This document shows, in pieces, positions 1 through 7,918 of a stretch of 20,921 bases of DNA. This stretch comes from a bacterium. Lineage in GTDB: Bacteria > Planctomycetota > J058 > JAJDCP01. The stretch lies in the NCBI GenBank assembly GCA_030428695.1, contig JAUIEM010000154.1:1-20921 (forward strand), written 5' to 3'. The notes beneath the pieces were generated by a model, which ran no database searches, was not told where the DNA came from, and was given only the letters and a program-made list of their open reading frames with translations. Every line of letters begins with the position of its first letter. The stretch's first letter is position 1. The position numbers and the translations under genes are program-made.

Positions 1-761
1 ACGTCCCGGTGCAGCACGCGCTTGCCGGGGGCGTAGGCCAGCGCGTCGGCGATCGCGACGAAGATCTCGCAGACCTGCTTCGGTTGCAGCGACCGCAGCG
101 CCCGCACCCGCTCGAGGGTGCGCCCTTCGATATAGTCCATCGCGAAGTAGTCGATGCCGTCGATCTCGCCGATGGTGTGGATCGCGATGATGTGCGGATG
201 CCGCAGCCGCGAGACCGCCCGCGCCTCGACCAGGAAGCGGTCCGCAGCCTCTGGACTGCTCTTCGAGCCTCCCCGCATCACCTTGATCGCCAGCAGGCGG
301 TCGAGCCGGACGTCCTTCGCCTTATAGATGATCCCCATGCCGCCGCGGCTGATCTCGCCGAGGATCTCGTACGGCCCGAAGCGCGCGTGGGGATAGCGCG
401 CCTCCCCCTGGTCGGCGGTGCTCGACACCCAGTCCTCGATGCTCGCATCGACGACCTCGTTCGGCACGACCAGCGCGTTCTTGCAGGTCGGGCAGAGGAA
501 CGCGCCGTCGTCCGCCATCTCGACGTTGTAGTAGGCCAGGCAGCGATCGCAGTGCATGATCGTGCGGCCCTGGCGCTCGAGCGCCATGCGGATCTGCTCG
601 GGCGTCGCGAGCGCGAGCTCGCCGAGGATCTCCCCGAGCAGGCGGAAGCGCCCGTCCTTGCGCTCCTGCTGCTGCACCGTCAAGGCCCGGACGAGATCCT
701 CCTCGGTCAGCGCCTTCCAACGCCGGAGGGTCTCCCCTAGCTTCGGAAAGGGAGCCGCCAT
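1..761 (-). CDS. Serine/threonine protein kinase with N-terminal zinc ribbon (partial, 3' end outside window)
   Basis: The frame is open from an ATG at 761 to the window edge, giving 253 residues and no stop. Residues about 18-65 look like the small helical N-terminal module of GspE/MshE ATPases (LGEILGELALATPEQ). A CxxC...CxxC zinc ribbon follows (C71, C74, C90, C93). The kinase domain starts near residue 130: a glycine-rich loop SRGGMG (first loop glycine replaced by serine), the ATP-binding lysine in LLAIK (K160), and the catalytic-loop HRD exactly where the window ends (251-253). The protein should phosphorylate Ser/Thr; substrate unknown. The start was chosen because it is the first in-frame ATG and a TATACT box lies 28 nt upstream; the ribosome site is weak. 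The neighbouring membrane protein gene ends 39 bp upstream on the same strand. The kinase call is firm; the zinc-ribbon and GspE-like readings come from motif spacing only. Confidence 0.93.
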   Translation of the reverse strand, partial: MAAPFPKLGETLRRWKALTEEDLVRALTVQQQERKDGRFRLLGEILGELALATPEQIRMALERQGRTIMHCDRCLAYYNVEMADDGAFLCPTCKNALVVPNEVVDASIEDWVSSTADQGEARYPHARFGPYEILGEISRGGMGIIYKAKDVRLDRLLAIKVMRGGSKSSPEAADRFLVEARAVSRLRHPHIIAIHTIGEIDGIDYFAMDYIEGRTLERVRALRSLQPKQVCEIFVAIADALAYAPGKRVLHRD

Positions 762-788
762 CGCATTCCCGTCGTGATCCAGATGGAG

Positions 789-794
789 AGTATA
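789..794 (-). promoter_or_regulatory. Possible -10 box of the zinc-ribbon kinase gene
   Basis: On the minus strand TATACT (5 of 6 against TATAAT) sits 28 nt before the kinase ATG at 761, between that gene and the stop of the membrane protein gene at 801. The best -35 candidate is a weak TTCTGT with a long 19-nt spacer, so only the -10 is persuasive. If real, the kinase is transcribed separately from the operon upstream of it. Confidence 0.35.
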
Positions 795-800
795 GCGCAG

Positions 801-2357
801 CTACGCGGCCGCCACAGAACCGGATGACCGATCCGGCCCCGGATCGCCGCACGCGGAACGCAGCCGCCAGACCCCCCACGCGAGCAGGGCGAGCGGTAGC
901 AGCGCGAGCCAGCTCAGCCAGGCGAGGCCCGGTCTCCCCTCGAGGCGGGCGGCCTTGGCCAGGAACAGCCACCACACATCGAGGCCGAGCCCGAGCGGCA
1001 GCTCCTCCCCGCCCGCGAGCTCCCTGACCGCGGCCGCCAGACGCGGCGGCGTAAGGACCTGCGGCGTGTAGTCGAGGCGATACTGATTCTTCGGGCGGTT
1101 CCGCGCGTCCGGCACCCAGGCGTAGTACGGGCTCTCGTCGCCAGGCCCCGCGATCGCCTGATCGGGCATGTACGACACCGACACCCACAGCGCCGTCTGG
1201 GCGACCGCGAGCGCGACGATCAGCCGCCGCGGCCAGCGCCAGCCCGCCCCCGGCGCGACGCAGGCCGCCGGCAGGAGCAGGAGCGGGAGGATGGGAAGCA
1301 GGTAGCGCGGTCCGACGCAGTAGCCCCCCTCCCAGTTGACGAACTGCGCGTAGAAGCCGGCGACCCCCGCGGCGAGCAGCAGGACCCCCCCCGCCAGCCT
1401 CGGCCGCTGCCGGTAGAAACGCCGCGCCCGCCACAGGGCGAGAGCGACCGGCGGCGCGAACACCAGCAGTCCCTTGCCCGGCGACAGGAGCAGCCCGAAC
1501 AGCGCGACCCAGGCCTCCCCGCTGAACAGGTGCTTCTCGCCGCTGACCGTCTCCTCGGGGCTGTAGCCGAACTCGAAGGGCTCGCCGAAGCGCCACAGGT
1601 TCCAGCCGATGTGGACAGCGCTCGCCAGCGCCGCCGCGGCCCCGATCACCAGCAGACCGCGGAGCCAGGGCACCCGCCTGGCGCCGCTGTAGTAGATGAC
1701 GACAAAGGCGGGCGTGACCGTGACGAGCTGCGGCTTGCACAGGATCGCGACCGCCAGGCACGCCGCGCAGATGACGTCGCGCCCGACGGTGTGGCGGCGC
1801 GAGGCCAGCGTCGCCCCGGTCAGCAGCGTGACGGTGAAGGCCTCGCTGAAGAACCAGGTCCCGTACGCCCAAAGATAGGTCGCCGCGCCGAGCAGCAGGG
1901 CCCAGCGCAGAGCCCGGCGGCGATCCCCGGTCAGATCGTGGACCAGCAGGAAGAACAGCGCGACGCACAGCGCCGCCGAGACGCTGCCGGCGAACCCGGT
2001 CGTCGCGGACACGAGGCGGAACCAGAGGGGACGCTCCGCCGCGCGGTCTACACCGACCGCCGCCGCCAGCCCGCGCCCGAGCAGGTGGGTCGGCAGGGCG
2101 AGGAAGGCGGGCGCCGGACCGTAGGGAGCGTAGGGCTTGTCGTCCCGGCCGATGCGCCCGAAGAAGGCGCGCAGCTCGACCGCCTGCGGGACCGCGAGCT
2201 CCCCCCGCTCGACCAGGCTCTCGACCTGGAAGTAGGCCTCCTTCTCGTCGACCGTGCGCAGAAAGCCCCCAGCCGTTAAGAGGTAGAGTCCTTGGAAGGC
2301 GACGAACAGCGCGAAGGCGATCCGCCCCGAGCCCCGTCCTTCCTCGCCTGCCGTCAC
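801..2357 (-). CDS. Polytopic membrane protein, putative GT-C-type glycosyltransferase
   Basis: The protein has 518 residues from a GTG at 2357. The GTG overlaps the TGA of the preceding gene as GTGA, so the two are probably translationally coupled. The same frame is open upstream, but there it overlaps the real upstream gene and is arginine-rich. Segment 1 spans about residues 12-30. An acidic pair, D37-E38, follows in the first external loop, and KPYAPYG (74-80) comes before segment 2. Further on are many hydrophobic helices and the motif LLSPGKGLLVFAP. An acidic first loop, a tyrosine/glycine loop and about ten membrane helices match GT-C enzymes of the PMT/ArnT (GT39-like) kind, which move sugars from polyprenyl-phosphate carriers outside the membrane. 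No family-specific residue fixes the substrate, so a transporter-like or other integral membrane protein remains possible. Membrane location is certain in practice. Confidence 0.8.
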   Translation of the reverse strand: MTAGEEGRGSGRIAFALFVAFQGLYLLTAGGFLRTVDEKEAYFQVESLVERGELAVPQAVELRAFFGRIGRDDKPYAPYGPAPAFLALPTHLLGRGLAAAVGVDRAAERPLWFRLVSATTGFAGSVSAALCVALFFLLVHDLTGDRRRALRWALLLGAATYLWAYGTWFFSEAFTVTLLTGATLASRRHTVGRDVICAACLAVAILCKPQLVTVTPAFVVIYYSGARRVPWLRGLLVIGAAAALASAVHIGWNLWRFGEPFEFGYSPEETVSGEKHLFSGEAWVALFGLLLSPGKGLLVFAPPVALALWRARRFYRQRPRLAGGVLLLAAGVAGFYAQFVNWEGGYCVGPRYLLPILPLLLLPAACVAPGAGWRWPRRLIVALAVAQTALWVSVSYMPDQAIAGPGDESPYYAWVPDARNRPKNQYRLDYTPQVLTPPRLAAAVRELAGGEELPLGLGLDVWWLFLAKAARLEGRPGLAWLSWLALLPLALLAWGVWRLRSACGDPGPDRSSGSVAAA

Positions 2358-3559
2358 GCGCGCCACCCGTCGTCGAGCCAACGCGCGGCCTCGGCCAGAT
2401 CGTCCGGGGCCGGACCGCCGGACCCCGACGCGAGGGCCTCGGCGTGGGCCGCGAACAGCTCCTCGCCGAGGGGCCCGGAGGTCTCGTGCAGCCGACCGTC
2501 TGGCCGCCTGAAGTAGAGCGCGACCCGCTCCTCCCCGACGGTGCGGGCGAGGGCCGCGAGGCTCGGTCCGGCGGCGAGCAGCCGGTACAGGACCCCGGGC
2601 CGGGCGTCGCAGCCGATGGTGCCGAGGGGACGGAAACCGCGTGCGTGCAGCTCCCCCTCGGCGACGAAGGCCGGCGTCATCCAGGCCGCCTGGTCCCACA
2701 CCGAGAAGCGCCCGCTCGCGCCCTCGAACAGGACCTCCGGCTGAGGCAGCTGGCCGAGGGCATCCCCGATCATCGAGCTGACCTCGTGGAAGGCCTCCTC
2801 GAGCAGGGACGGCTCCTCTTCCGGCTCGAGCAGGTCGACGGCGGGGATGCCGAGCGGGCAGCGCGCCGGCAGCTGCGGGGCGGGCTCGGCCAGCCAGGGG
2901 TGCGGCCCGAAGCCGGGGAAGGGCGGCGGCTCGGCGAGCGGCTCGAGACAGACCAGGAAGTCGAGGTAGCTGTGCGCGATCACTTCCTCCTGGAGGGCAT
3001 CGAACTCCTCTTCCTCCAGGTCCCACACCTCGGAGCCGTCCGCTTCGATCTCGAGCGCCTCGAGCAGCGCGAGCCAGGGCGGGAGCTCCGCGTCCGGGCG
3101 GGTCGCGGCGAAGTACTCGGCCGGACGTTGCAGGGTCTCGTGCAGCGCGGGCAGCCAGCGCCGGCCGTTGACGCCCGACGCGAAGCGCAGCACCGTGACC
3201 GCGTAGCGTCCGGGCGGCACCCTGAACAGCGGCAGCTCGGAGCCGTCGCAGCCCTCCCAGTACAGGCTTCCGGGGGTGATCGCGAGCAGCCCGGTCGCCA
3301 GCTCGAGCCACCAGCGCAGCGCGCCGATCTGCTCCTCGCGTTCCTGCGTGCTCGGCGGTCCGAGACGCAGGCCGGCGACGAAGCTCTCCTCGGCGTCGAG
3401 GGCGACCGGCAGCACCAGGCCGCGCATCGCGAGCTCTTCCCAGCCCTCGGCGTCCTCGCGCGGGAGGCGGTCGTACAGCTCGCCGGGCACCAGACAGAAG
3501 CCCGGCCCGTCATTGGGCACGAAGGTGTCGCTGCGCGCGGCACGCAGGGGGTGGACCAC
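2354..3559 (-). CDS. Hypothetical protein, 401 aa, soluble and acidic
   Basis: I do not recognise this protein. The start is the GTG at 3559, preceded by GGGAGGT four bases upstream. The frame stays open further upstream but is arginine-rich there and overlaps the GIDE-like gene, so the longer version is rejected. The product begins VHPLRAARSDTF and has no signal peptide or membrane segment. It is rich in Glu, Leu and Pro, with acidic clusters in the middle (about residues 200-230) and tryptophans near WWLELATG. A phrase, RVPPGRYAVTVLRF, resembles the strand of a beta-sandwich fold, but that is not a family assignment. It lies between the GIDE-like gene (53 bp upstream) and the GT-C-like gene (4-bp overlap), which suggests one operon. 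Its coding status is supported by the ribosome site, the operon spacing and normal codon use. Confidence 0.8.
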   Translation of the reverse strand: MVHPLRAARSDTFVPNDGPGFCLVPGELYDRLPREDAEGWEELAMRGLVLPVALDAEESFVAGLRLGPPSTQEREEQIGALRWWLELATGLLAITPGSLYWEGCDGSELPLFRVPPGRYAVTVLRFASGVNGRRWLPALHETLQRPAEYFAATRPDAELPPWLALLEALEIEADGSEVWDLEEEEFDALQEEVIAHSYLDFLVCLEPLAEPPPFPGFGPHPWLAEPAPQLPARCPLGIPAVDLLEPEEEPSLLEEAFHEVSSMIGDALGQLPQPEVLFEGASGRFSVWDQAAWMTPAFVAEGELHARGFRPLGTIGCDARPGVLYRLLAAGPSLAALARTVGEERVALYFRRPDGRLHETSGPLGEELFAAHAEALASGSGGPAPDDLAEAARWLDDGWRA

Positions 3560-3612
3560 GGTGACCTCCCGCTCGAGGGGTAGCCGATGATAGCGCAAGG
3601 CCCGCCGGGCTT

Positions 3613-4371
3613 CTACACGCCCACCCCGACCAAGCCGAGCAGCGCCGCGGCCGCGGTCGCGACCCCGCCGCCGATCAGCATCCTGTGGGCCTTGCGCAGG
3701 GTCGCGCCGAGCAGGGCGTCGCGGTCGCGCCGGGAGAGGATCAGCGTCGCGCGCGGCGCGCCCCCGATCTGCCGGCGCCCGTCGATCGCGCCGCAGGCGA
3801 ACAGGCTGTCGACACGGGTCAGCACCCGCTCCTCGCAGAGGAAGCTGTCCGCGAGGCTGCCCGCGGGGTTGTGGAAGACGTAGCCACCGAAGGACAGGGG
3901 TGTGTCGAGGGGAAGCTCCGTCGCGTGCAGCTCCCGGGTCTCCGCGAAGCTCAGCCGCAGGCCCTCGAAGCGCCCGCCTCCGTCGGCGACGACCCGCACC
4001 GAGCCGCTGCCGTCGTCGAGGAAGATGCGCGCCGCCTTGCGCTCCTCGACGAGGGTGTGCCGGCGGCGCCGGTCGCCGTCCTGCCAGCTGCCGATCACGC
4101 GCAGCTCGTAGTACAGGCACGGGGTGTGGGTGACCGGCGACAGGAGCTCACGGCTGCAGCGCACCCGCCCCTGCACCGCGATGGTCCCGTCCGCGGCCGC
4201 GACGGCCGCCCCCCTGGAGGCCGCCTCGCCGGTGCGCACGAGCGGCGCCCGCGCCAGGCGCCGGGCCTCGAGACGTCGCCAGGTGCCGAGGAACAGGATG
4301 ATCAGGCCGAGGCCCGCGAGGGCGACGGCTGCGGTGGCGGGCGCGGGTGCGAACGCGAGATAGAGCTGCAT
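3613..4371 (-). CDS. GIDE/MUL1-like membrane protein without RING
   Basis: The protein has 252 residues from an ATG at 4371, with GGGGAG six bases upstream. A longer in-frame start at 4479 is arginine-rich and lacks a ribosome site. One membrane helix spans residues 5-30 and another the last 22 residues. Between them, about 48-220, is a domain like that of the eukaryotic mitochondrial E3 ligase MUL1/GIDE. It shows the order expected for that family: GRVRCSRELLSPVT, then PCLYYELRV, then SW, then FLDDGSGSVRV. The RING finger that makes MUL1 a ubiquitin ligase is absent, as in other bacterial members of the family, so no ligase activity should be assumed; the bacterial role is unknown. It is the first gene of a three-gene minus-strand operon. 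No convincing promoter was seen upstream. Confidence 0.82.
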   Translation of the reverse strand: MQLYLAFAPAPATAAVALAGLGLIILFLGTWRRLEARRLARAPLVRTGEAASRGAAVAAADGTIAVQGRVRCSRELLSPVTHTPCLYYELRVIGSWQDGDRRRRHTLVEERKAARIFLDDGSGSVRVVADGGGRFEGLRLSFAETRELHATELPLDTPLSFGGYVFHNPAGSLADSFLCEERVLTRVDSLFACGAIDGRRQIGGAPRATLILSRRDRDALLGATLRKAHRMLIGGGVATAAAALLGLVGVGV

Positions 4372-4569
4372 CGGAATCTCCCCTTCCGGGGCCAAGACGC
4401 AACGGGCGCGACAGGGAACACGACGGGCGGAGATTTCTCGTCGGAGACGGACGAAGGGAGGCGCCGCCCAGGATGTCATTTACATTTTCCTTCACCCTCC
4501 CCGCCGCGTCGGCCAACTCCCGGGCGGGCGTGTCTGCCGAGGCGCGCGGGGGGCTGTCCCCGGGCAGCG
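4372..4569. other. Divergent intergenic region, no gene seen
   Basis: This is the left part of the 310-bp gap between the GIDE-like gene and the large kinase. It holds a short AT-richer patch near 4476-4492 that could be part of a minus-strand promoter, but no -35/-10 pair with acceptable spacing was found. Reading frames crossing it have no ribosome site and no recognisable product. Confidence 0.6.
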
Positions 4570-4598
4570 TGGACAGATGACCGGGAAACGGGTATTCT
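4570..4598 (+). promoter_or_regulatory. sigma70-type promoter of the large Ser/Thr kinase gene
   Basis: TGGACA (4570-4575, 5 of 6 against TTGACA) is followed after exactly 17 nt by TATTCT (4593-4598, 4 of 6 against TATAAT). Transcription would start near 4605 and give a leader of about 77 nt that contains the hairpin at 4638-4663. It is the only well-spaced pair in this divergent gap. Confidence 0.6.
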
Positions 4599-4637
4599 GG
4601 AGGGGCTACAGACCGTAGCTTCGAGTGGACGGTGCGT

Positions 4638-4663
4638 GAGAAAGCGCCTGTGGGGCCTTTCTC
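4638..4663 (+). promoter_or_regulatory. Leader hairpin just upstream of the kinase ribosome site
   Basis: GAGAAAG (4638-4644) pairs perfectly with CTTTCTC (4657-4663), and the inner GCC/GGC extends the stem past one bulged C. The hairpin ends 18 nt before the ATG at 4682 and directly abuts CGGAG, part of the likely ribosome-binding area. It could modulate translation or RNA stability; it has no T-run and is not a terminator. Confidence 0.4.
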
Positions 4664-4681
4664 CGGAGTTGGGGTGGATCG

Positions 4682-7600
4682 ATGCCTCGTGCGGCACGCA
4701 TCGGCGATACGCTCTTCGGGGACATCGCCGTCAAAGGCTCCTTCGCGACCAGCGAACAGGTGCAGGCTGCGATGGCTGCGCAGGCGGAGGCCGGCGGCCC
4801 GCAGAAGAAGAAGCTCGGCGACATCATGCTCGCGATGGGCATCCTCAGCCCGCACCAGGTCAAGAACATCCACAAGATCGTCAAGGGCAGCCTCGTCCCC
4901 GGCTACGAGCTGCTGTCCGAGGTCGGCCGTGGCGGGATGGGCGTGGTCTACAAGGCCCGCCAGCTCAGCATGGACCGGGTGGTCGCCCTGAAGATCCTGT
5001 CCAAGCGGCTGCAGGAAGACGCGCGCTTTACCGCCCGCTTCCTGCAGGAAGCGAAGAACGTCGCCAAGCTCAACCACGAGAACATCATCGGCGCGATCGA
5101 CGTCGGCGAGGCCAACGGCGTCCACTACTTCGCGATGGAGTTCGTCGACGGCGTCTCCCTCGGACGCACCCTGCGCCAGGGCAAGCGCCTCAGCGTGTCG
5201 CAGGGCATCGATGTCGCGATCCAGCTCGCCCGCGCGCTCGGCCACGCCTGGGCCCAGAACGTCGTGCACCGCGACATCAAGCCCGACAACATCATGCTCT
5301 CGAAGACCGGCGTCTCGAAGCTGTGCGACTACGGCCTCGCCCTCGCCGCCGCCGGCCCCGCCAGCGACAAGCGCTCGGAGATGGCCGAGGGGACGCCGTA
5401 CTACATCTCCCCCGAGGCGGCGCTCGGCAAGCAGGACATCGACATCCGCTCCGACCTGTACTCCCTCGGCGCGACCCTCTTCCACCTGATCTCCGGTCGC
5501 AAGCCCTACGCGGGCAAGGACGACCGCGAGATCATGATCAAGCACGTCCGGGCGGCCCCGCCCGACCTGCAGAAGAGCCTGCCCGGCTCGCCGGCAGCCC
5601 TCGCCACGATCATCAAGAAGCTGATGGCCAAGGCGCCGAAAGACCGCTACCAGACGCCCGACGAGCTGCTCGAGGATCTGACCCGGCTCAAGCAGGGCAA
5701 GCCCCTCGGCACCCGGCCCGCCCGGCGGGCCACCGTCGCGCGCCGCGGCCTGTGGATCCCGGTCCTGCTCGGCGCCGGCGTCGTGCTGTTCGCCTGTCTG
5801 CTCGCCTGGTGGGCGACCTCTGGCGATCCCGCCGCAGAGCCGCCGCCCGCAGCCTCCGACGAGCATCCGGCCAGCGGCGCGGCGCTGCCAGGGCCGACGC
5901 CGCCCGCCGACAGCGGTGAGGTCGCCGCCGAGCTCCCCGAGCCGCCGCCCGTCGCCATTTCCCAACCCGACCTCGACGCCCTCGAGGCGGCGCGTGCCTG
6001 GTGGAAGCAGCACCCCGTCCAGCTCGAGCAGGCCCGCGCCCGTTTCGCCGCCGTCGCAGCCGAGTTCCCGTCCACGGAGGGGGCTCGGCTCGCGCTTTTG
6101 GAAGCCGAGGCGATCGACAAGGCCCTGGTGCAGGCGCAGGAAGAAGAGCTCGCCGAGTTCGAGGAACGCGCCGCGCAGCTCCTGATCGACGGCGAGTTCG
6201 CGGCCGCGGACGCGGTCTACGGCGACGCCGCCGCGCAGCTTCCGGACGAGCTCGGCGCCCGCATCACCGCAGGCCGGGAGGAGGTCGAGGCCTTCAACCT
6301 GCGCAAGCGCCAGACCCTGCTGACCGAGCTCGCCGACGACGCCGCGGGCGCGCTCGAGGCGCTCGAAACCCTGCGCGAGAAGTCGACGCCGGCGGTGCAG
6401 CGCGAGCTGGCGAAGGACATCGCGAGCCTGGAAGGCAGGCTCGCCCAGGCCGCCGCCCTCGAGGCCGCGCGCGCCGCCCTGACGACCCTCGAGGCCGAGG
6501 TCTTCGCCGCGCTGAGCACCTGCGAGTTCGAGGCCGCGGTCGGCCGGGCGGAGCGCTGGCAGCCCTGTGGTGACGCCGGGCTCGATGCTCGCGCCGCCTT
6601 CTGGACCGCGGCCTGCGCGGAGATTGCCAGCCAGGCGAAGGTGTTGCGCGCGGGACTCGACGCCCAGAAGTCGCAAAAGATGACGCTGGTTCTGACCGAT
6701 GGCAGCAAGGAGAGCGGTCGTCTGATCCAGTATTCGTCGGACTTCCAGCTCGAGTTGCAGAAGATCAACCGACGGGAAGTGATGCGGGTGGCCCTCGGAG
6801 AGCTGAGCCAGGAGACGCGGGACGAGCTGTTCGGCGAGGCCCTGCGGGCCAGCGACTGGTTCGGCCGCGCCGGCCTCTACGCCGCCTGTGGCTACGCCGG
6901 CCTCGTCCGCGCCCTCGAGCCCTCGGCCCCCGAGCTCGAGCCCGGCCGCGACGCGCTGCTCGACCGGCTGCTGGTCGAGAGCCTCGAGCTCGAGGCCGCC
7001 GCGGAGCACGAGCGGCTGCGGGCGCTGCCCCTCGACGAGCAGCTCGAGGCCGCGGCCGCGCTCGCCCGGGTCTATCCCGAACGCTACGCGCAGACCCGCT
7101 ACTTCGCCGAGCAGCGCGCGGGGGTCCTCGCCGACCTCCGCCGGGTGCTGGTCGCCGAGATCGTCGCGGGTGGGGTCGCAGGCCAGCTGCACGCGACCGA
7201 GCTCAACGAGCGCCGCGATGTTCTCGAGCTCGCCTACGACTTCCAGTCCGACGAGCAGCTCGACGACTGGGTGCTCAACGGCGAGGACAGCAAGCCGGGC
7301 GCTGCCGGCGTCGAGCTCAAGGGCTCGCTGTCCCACAAGCTGCGGTTCCGCGAGGACGTCGAGATCCTCGCCCGCTGCGTCGTGCGCGAGCGCACGAAGG
7401 ATGGTGGGGGCCTGGTCTTCTCGTTGTTGCAGGGCGACGGGCCCGAGCTCGAGCCGCTGTTCTCCTTCTGGAACCGCGACGGCGTTGACATAGGCGAAAA
7501 CGGCACGGAGCCCGGGGCGCACGTGCGCGGCCCGAACCATACCCTGCTCGCGAAGTGGGCGGACGACAGCTACGAAGCGCTGTCCGCCGTCATCGCCGAC

Positions 7601-7852
7601 CACCTCGTCCTCGACAGGGCACAGGATTTGCACTGCGCCGTCGAAGGGGACATCGTCCGCGCGACACTCCATCGCAACCAGCTCTACTCGTTCCGGGCGG
7701 AGTCCCTGCCGCCGACGGGCCACGCTGTCATCTGGTGTGGAAAGTGGGATGTCGTCGTCGTATCCGTCGTGATCAAGGGGACCGTGGACCCCGCCTGGTT
7801 GGAGGAAATTGCAAGCCAGCAGGTCGCCGAGTTGCTGGCGCCCTTCGAATGA
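4682..7852 (+). CDS. Membrane serine/threonine protein kinase with large extracytoplasmic region
   Basis: The protein has 1056 residues from an ATG at 4682. Residues about 8-65 form a GspE/MshEN-like helical module (KLGDIMLAMGILSPHQVKNI). The kinase domain covers about 74-345: loop GRGGMG (82-87), lysine K104, VVHRDIKPDN (194-203), then DYG in place of DFG (216-218), and GTPYYISPE in the activation segment. One membrane helix follows at about 358-380. Next comes a Pro/Ala linker, a long Glu/Ala-rich helical part with TPR-like repeats (about 420-850), and a C-terminal beta-rich region of LamG/concanavalin-like character (about 850-1045). The kinase should sit in the cytoplasm with a sensor-like region outside; the ligand is unknown. 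All catalytic residues are present, so it is probably active. Its own promoter and leader hairpin lie upstream, and accA starts 66 bp downstream. Confidence 0.95.
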   Translation: MPRAARIGDTLFGDIAVKGSFATSEQVQAAMAAQAEAGGPQKKKLGDIMLAMGILSPHQVKNIHKIVKGSLVPGYELLSEVGRGGMGVVYKARQLSMDRVVALKILSKRLQEDARFTARFLQEAKNVAKLNHENIIGAIDVGEANGVHYFAMEFVDGVSLGRTLRQGKRLSVSQGIDVAIQLARALGHAWAQNVVHRDIKPDNIMLSKTGVSKLCDYGLALAAAGPASDKRSEMAEGTPYYISPEAALGKQDIDIRSDLYSLGATLFHLISGRKPYAGKDDREIMIKHVRAAPPDLQKSLPGSPAALATIIKKLMAKAPKDRYQTPDELLEDLTRLKQGKPLGTRPARRATVARRGLWIPVLLGAGVVLFACLLAWWATSGDPAAEPPPAASDEHPASGAALPGPTPPADSGEVAAELPEPPPVAISQPDLDALEAARAWWKQHPVQLEQARARFAAVAAEFPSTEGARLALLEAEAIDKALVQAQEEELAEFEERAAQLLIDGEFAAADAVYGDAAAQLPDELGARITAGREEVEAFNLRKRQTLLTELADDAAGALEALETLREKSTPAVQRELAKDIASLEGRLAQAAALEAARAALTTLEAEVFAALSTCEFEAAVGRAERWQPCGDAGLDARAAFWTAACAEIASQAKVLRAGLDAQKSQKMTLVLTDGSKESGRLIQYSSDFQLELQKINRREVMRVALGELSQETRDELFGEALRASDWFGRAGLYAACGYAGLVRALEPSAPELEPGRDALLDRLLVESLELEAAAEHERLRALPLDEQLEAAAALARVYPERYAQTRYFAEQRAGVLADLRRVLVAEIVAGGVAGQLHATELNERRDVLELAYDFQSDEQLDDWVLNGEDSKPGAAGVELKGSLSHKLRFREDVEILARCVVRERTKDGGGLVFSLLQGDGPELEPLFSFWNRDGVDIGENGTEPGAHVRGPNHTLLAKWADDSYEALSAVIADHLVLDRAQDLHCAVEGDIVRATLHRNQLYSFRAESLPPTGHAVIWCGKWDVVVVSVVIKGTVDPAWLEEIASQQVAELLAPFE

Positions 7853-7865
7853 AGAAGTCCCCGCT

Positions 7866-7885
7866 CGAAGCGCTCAGGCGCTTCG
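7866..7885 (+). terminator. Perfect 8-bp hairpin between kinase and accA, possible terminator or attenuator
   Basis: CGAAGCGC (7866-7873), loop TCAG, GCGCTTCG (7878-7885). The outer CCG/CGG can add three more pairs past a small bulge. It begins 13 nt after the kinase stop and ends 33 nt before the accA ATG. There is no T-run, so efficient Rho-independent termination is doubtful. It may instead stop degradation or separate the two transcripts. Confidence 0.4.
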
Positions 7886-7918
7886 CGGATCAACCGAGAC
7901 ACTAGTGGGATCGGAACA

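Noticed and set aside
3685..5919. Plus-strand frame spanning the GIDE-like gene, the divergent gap and the kinase start (744 codons)
   Set aside because: It crosses two recognised genes in other frames and the promoter; the product is Arg/Pro/Gly-rich.
4148..7723. Long open frame on the minus strand opposite the large kinase (1191 codons)
   Set aside because: It is the antisense of a recognised kinase. High GC keeps stop codons rare on the opposite strand, and the product is repetitive with no family match.
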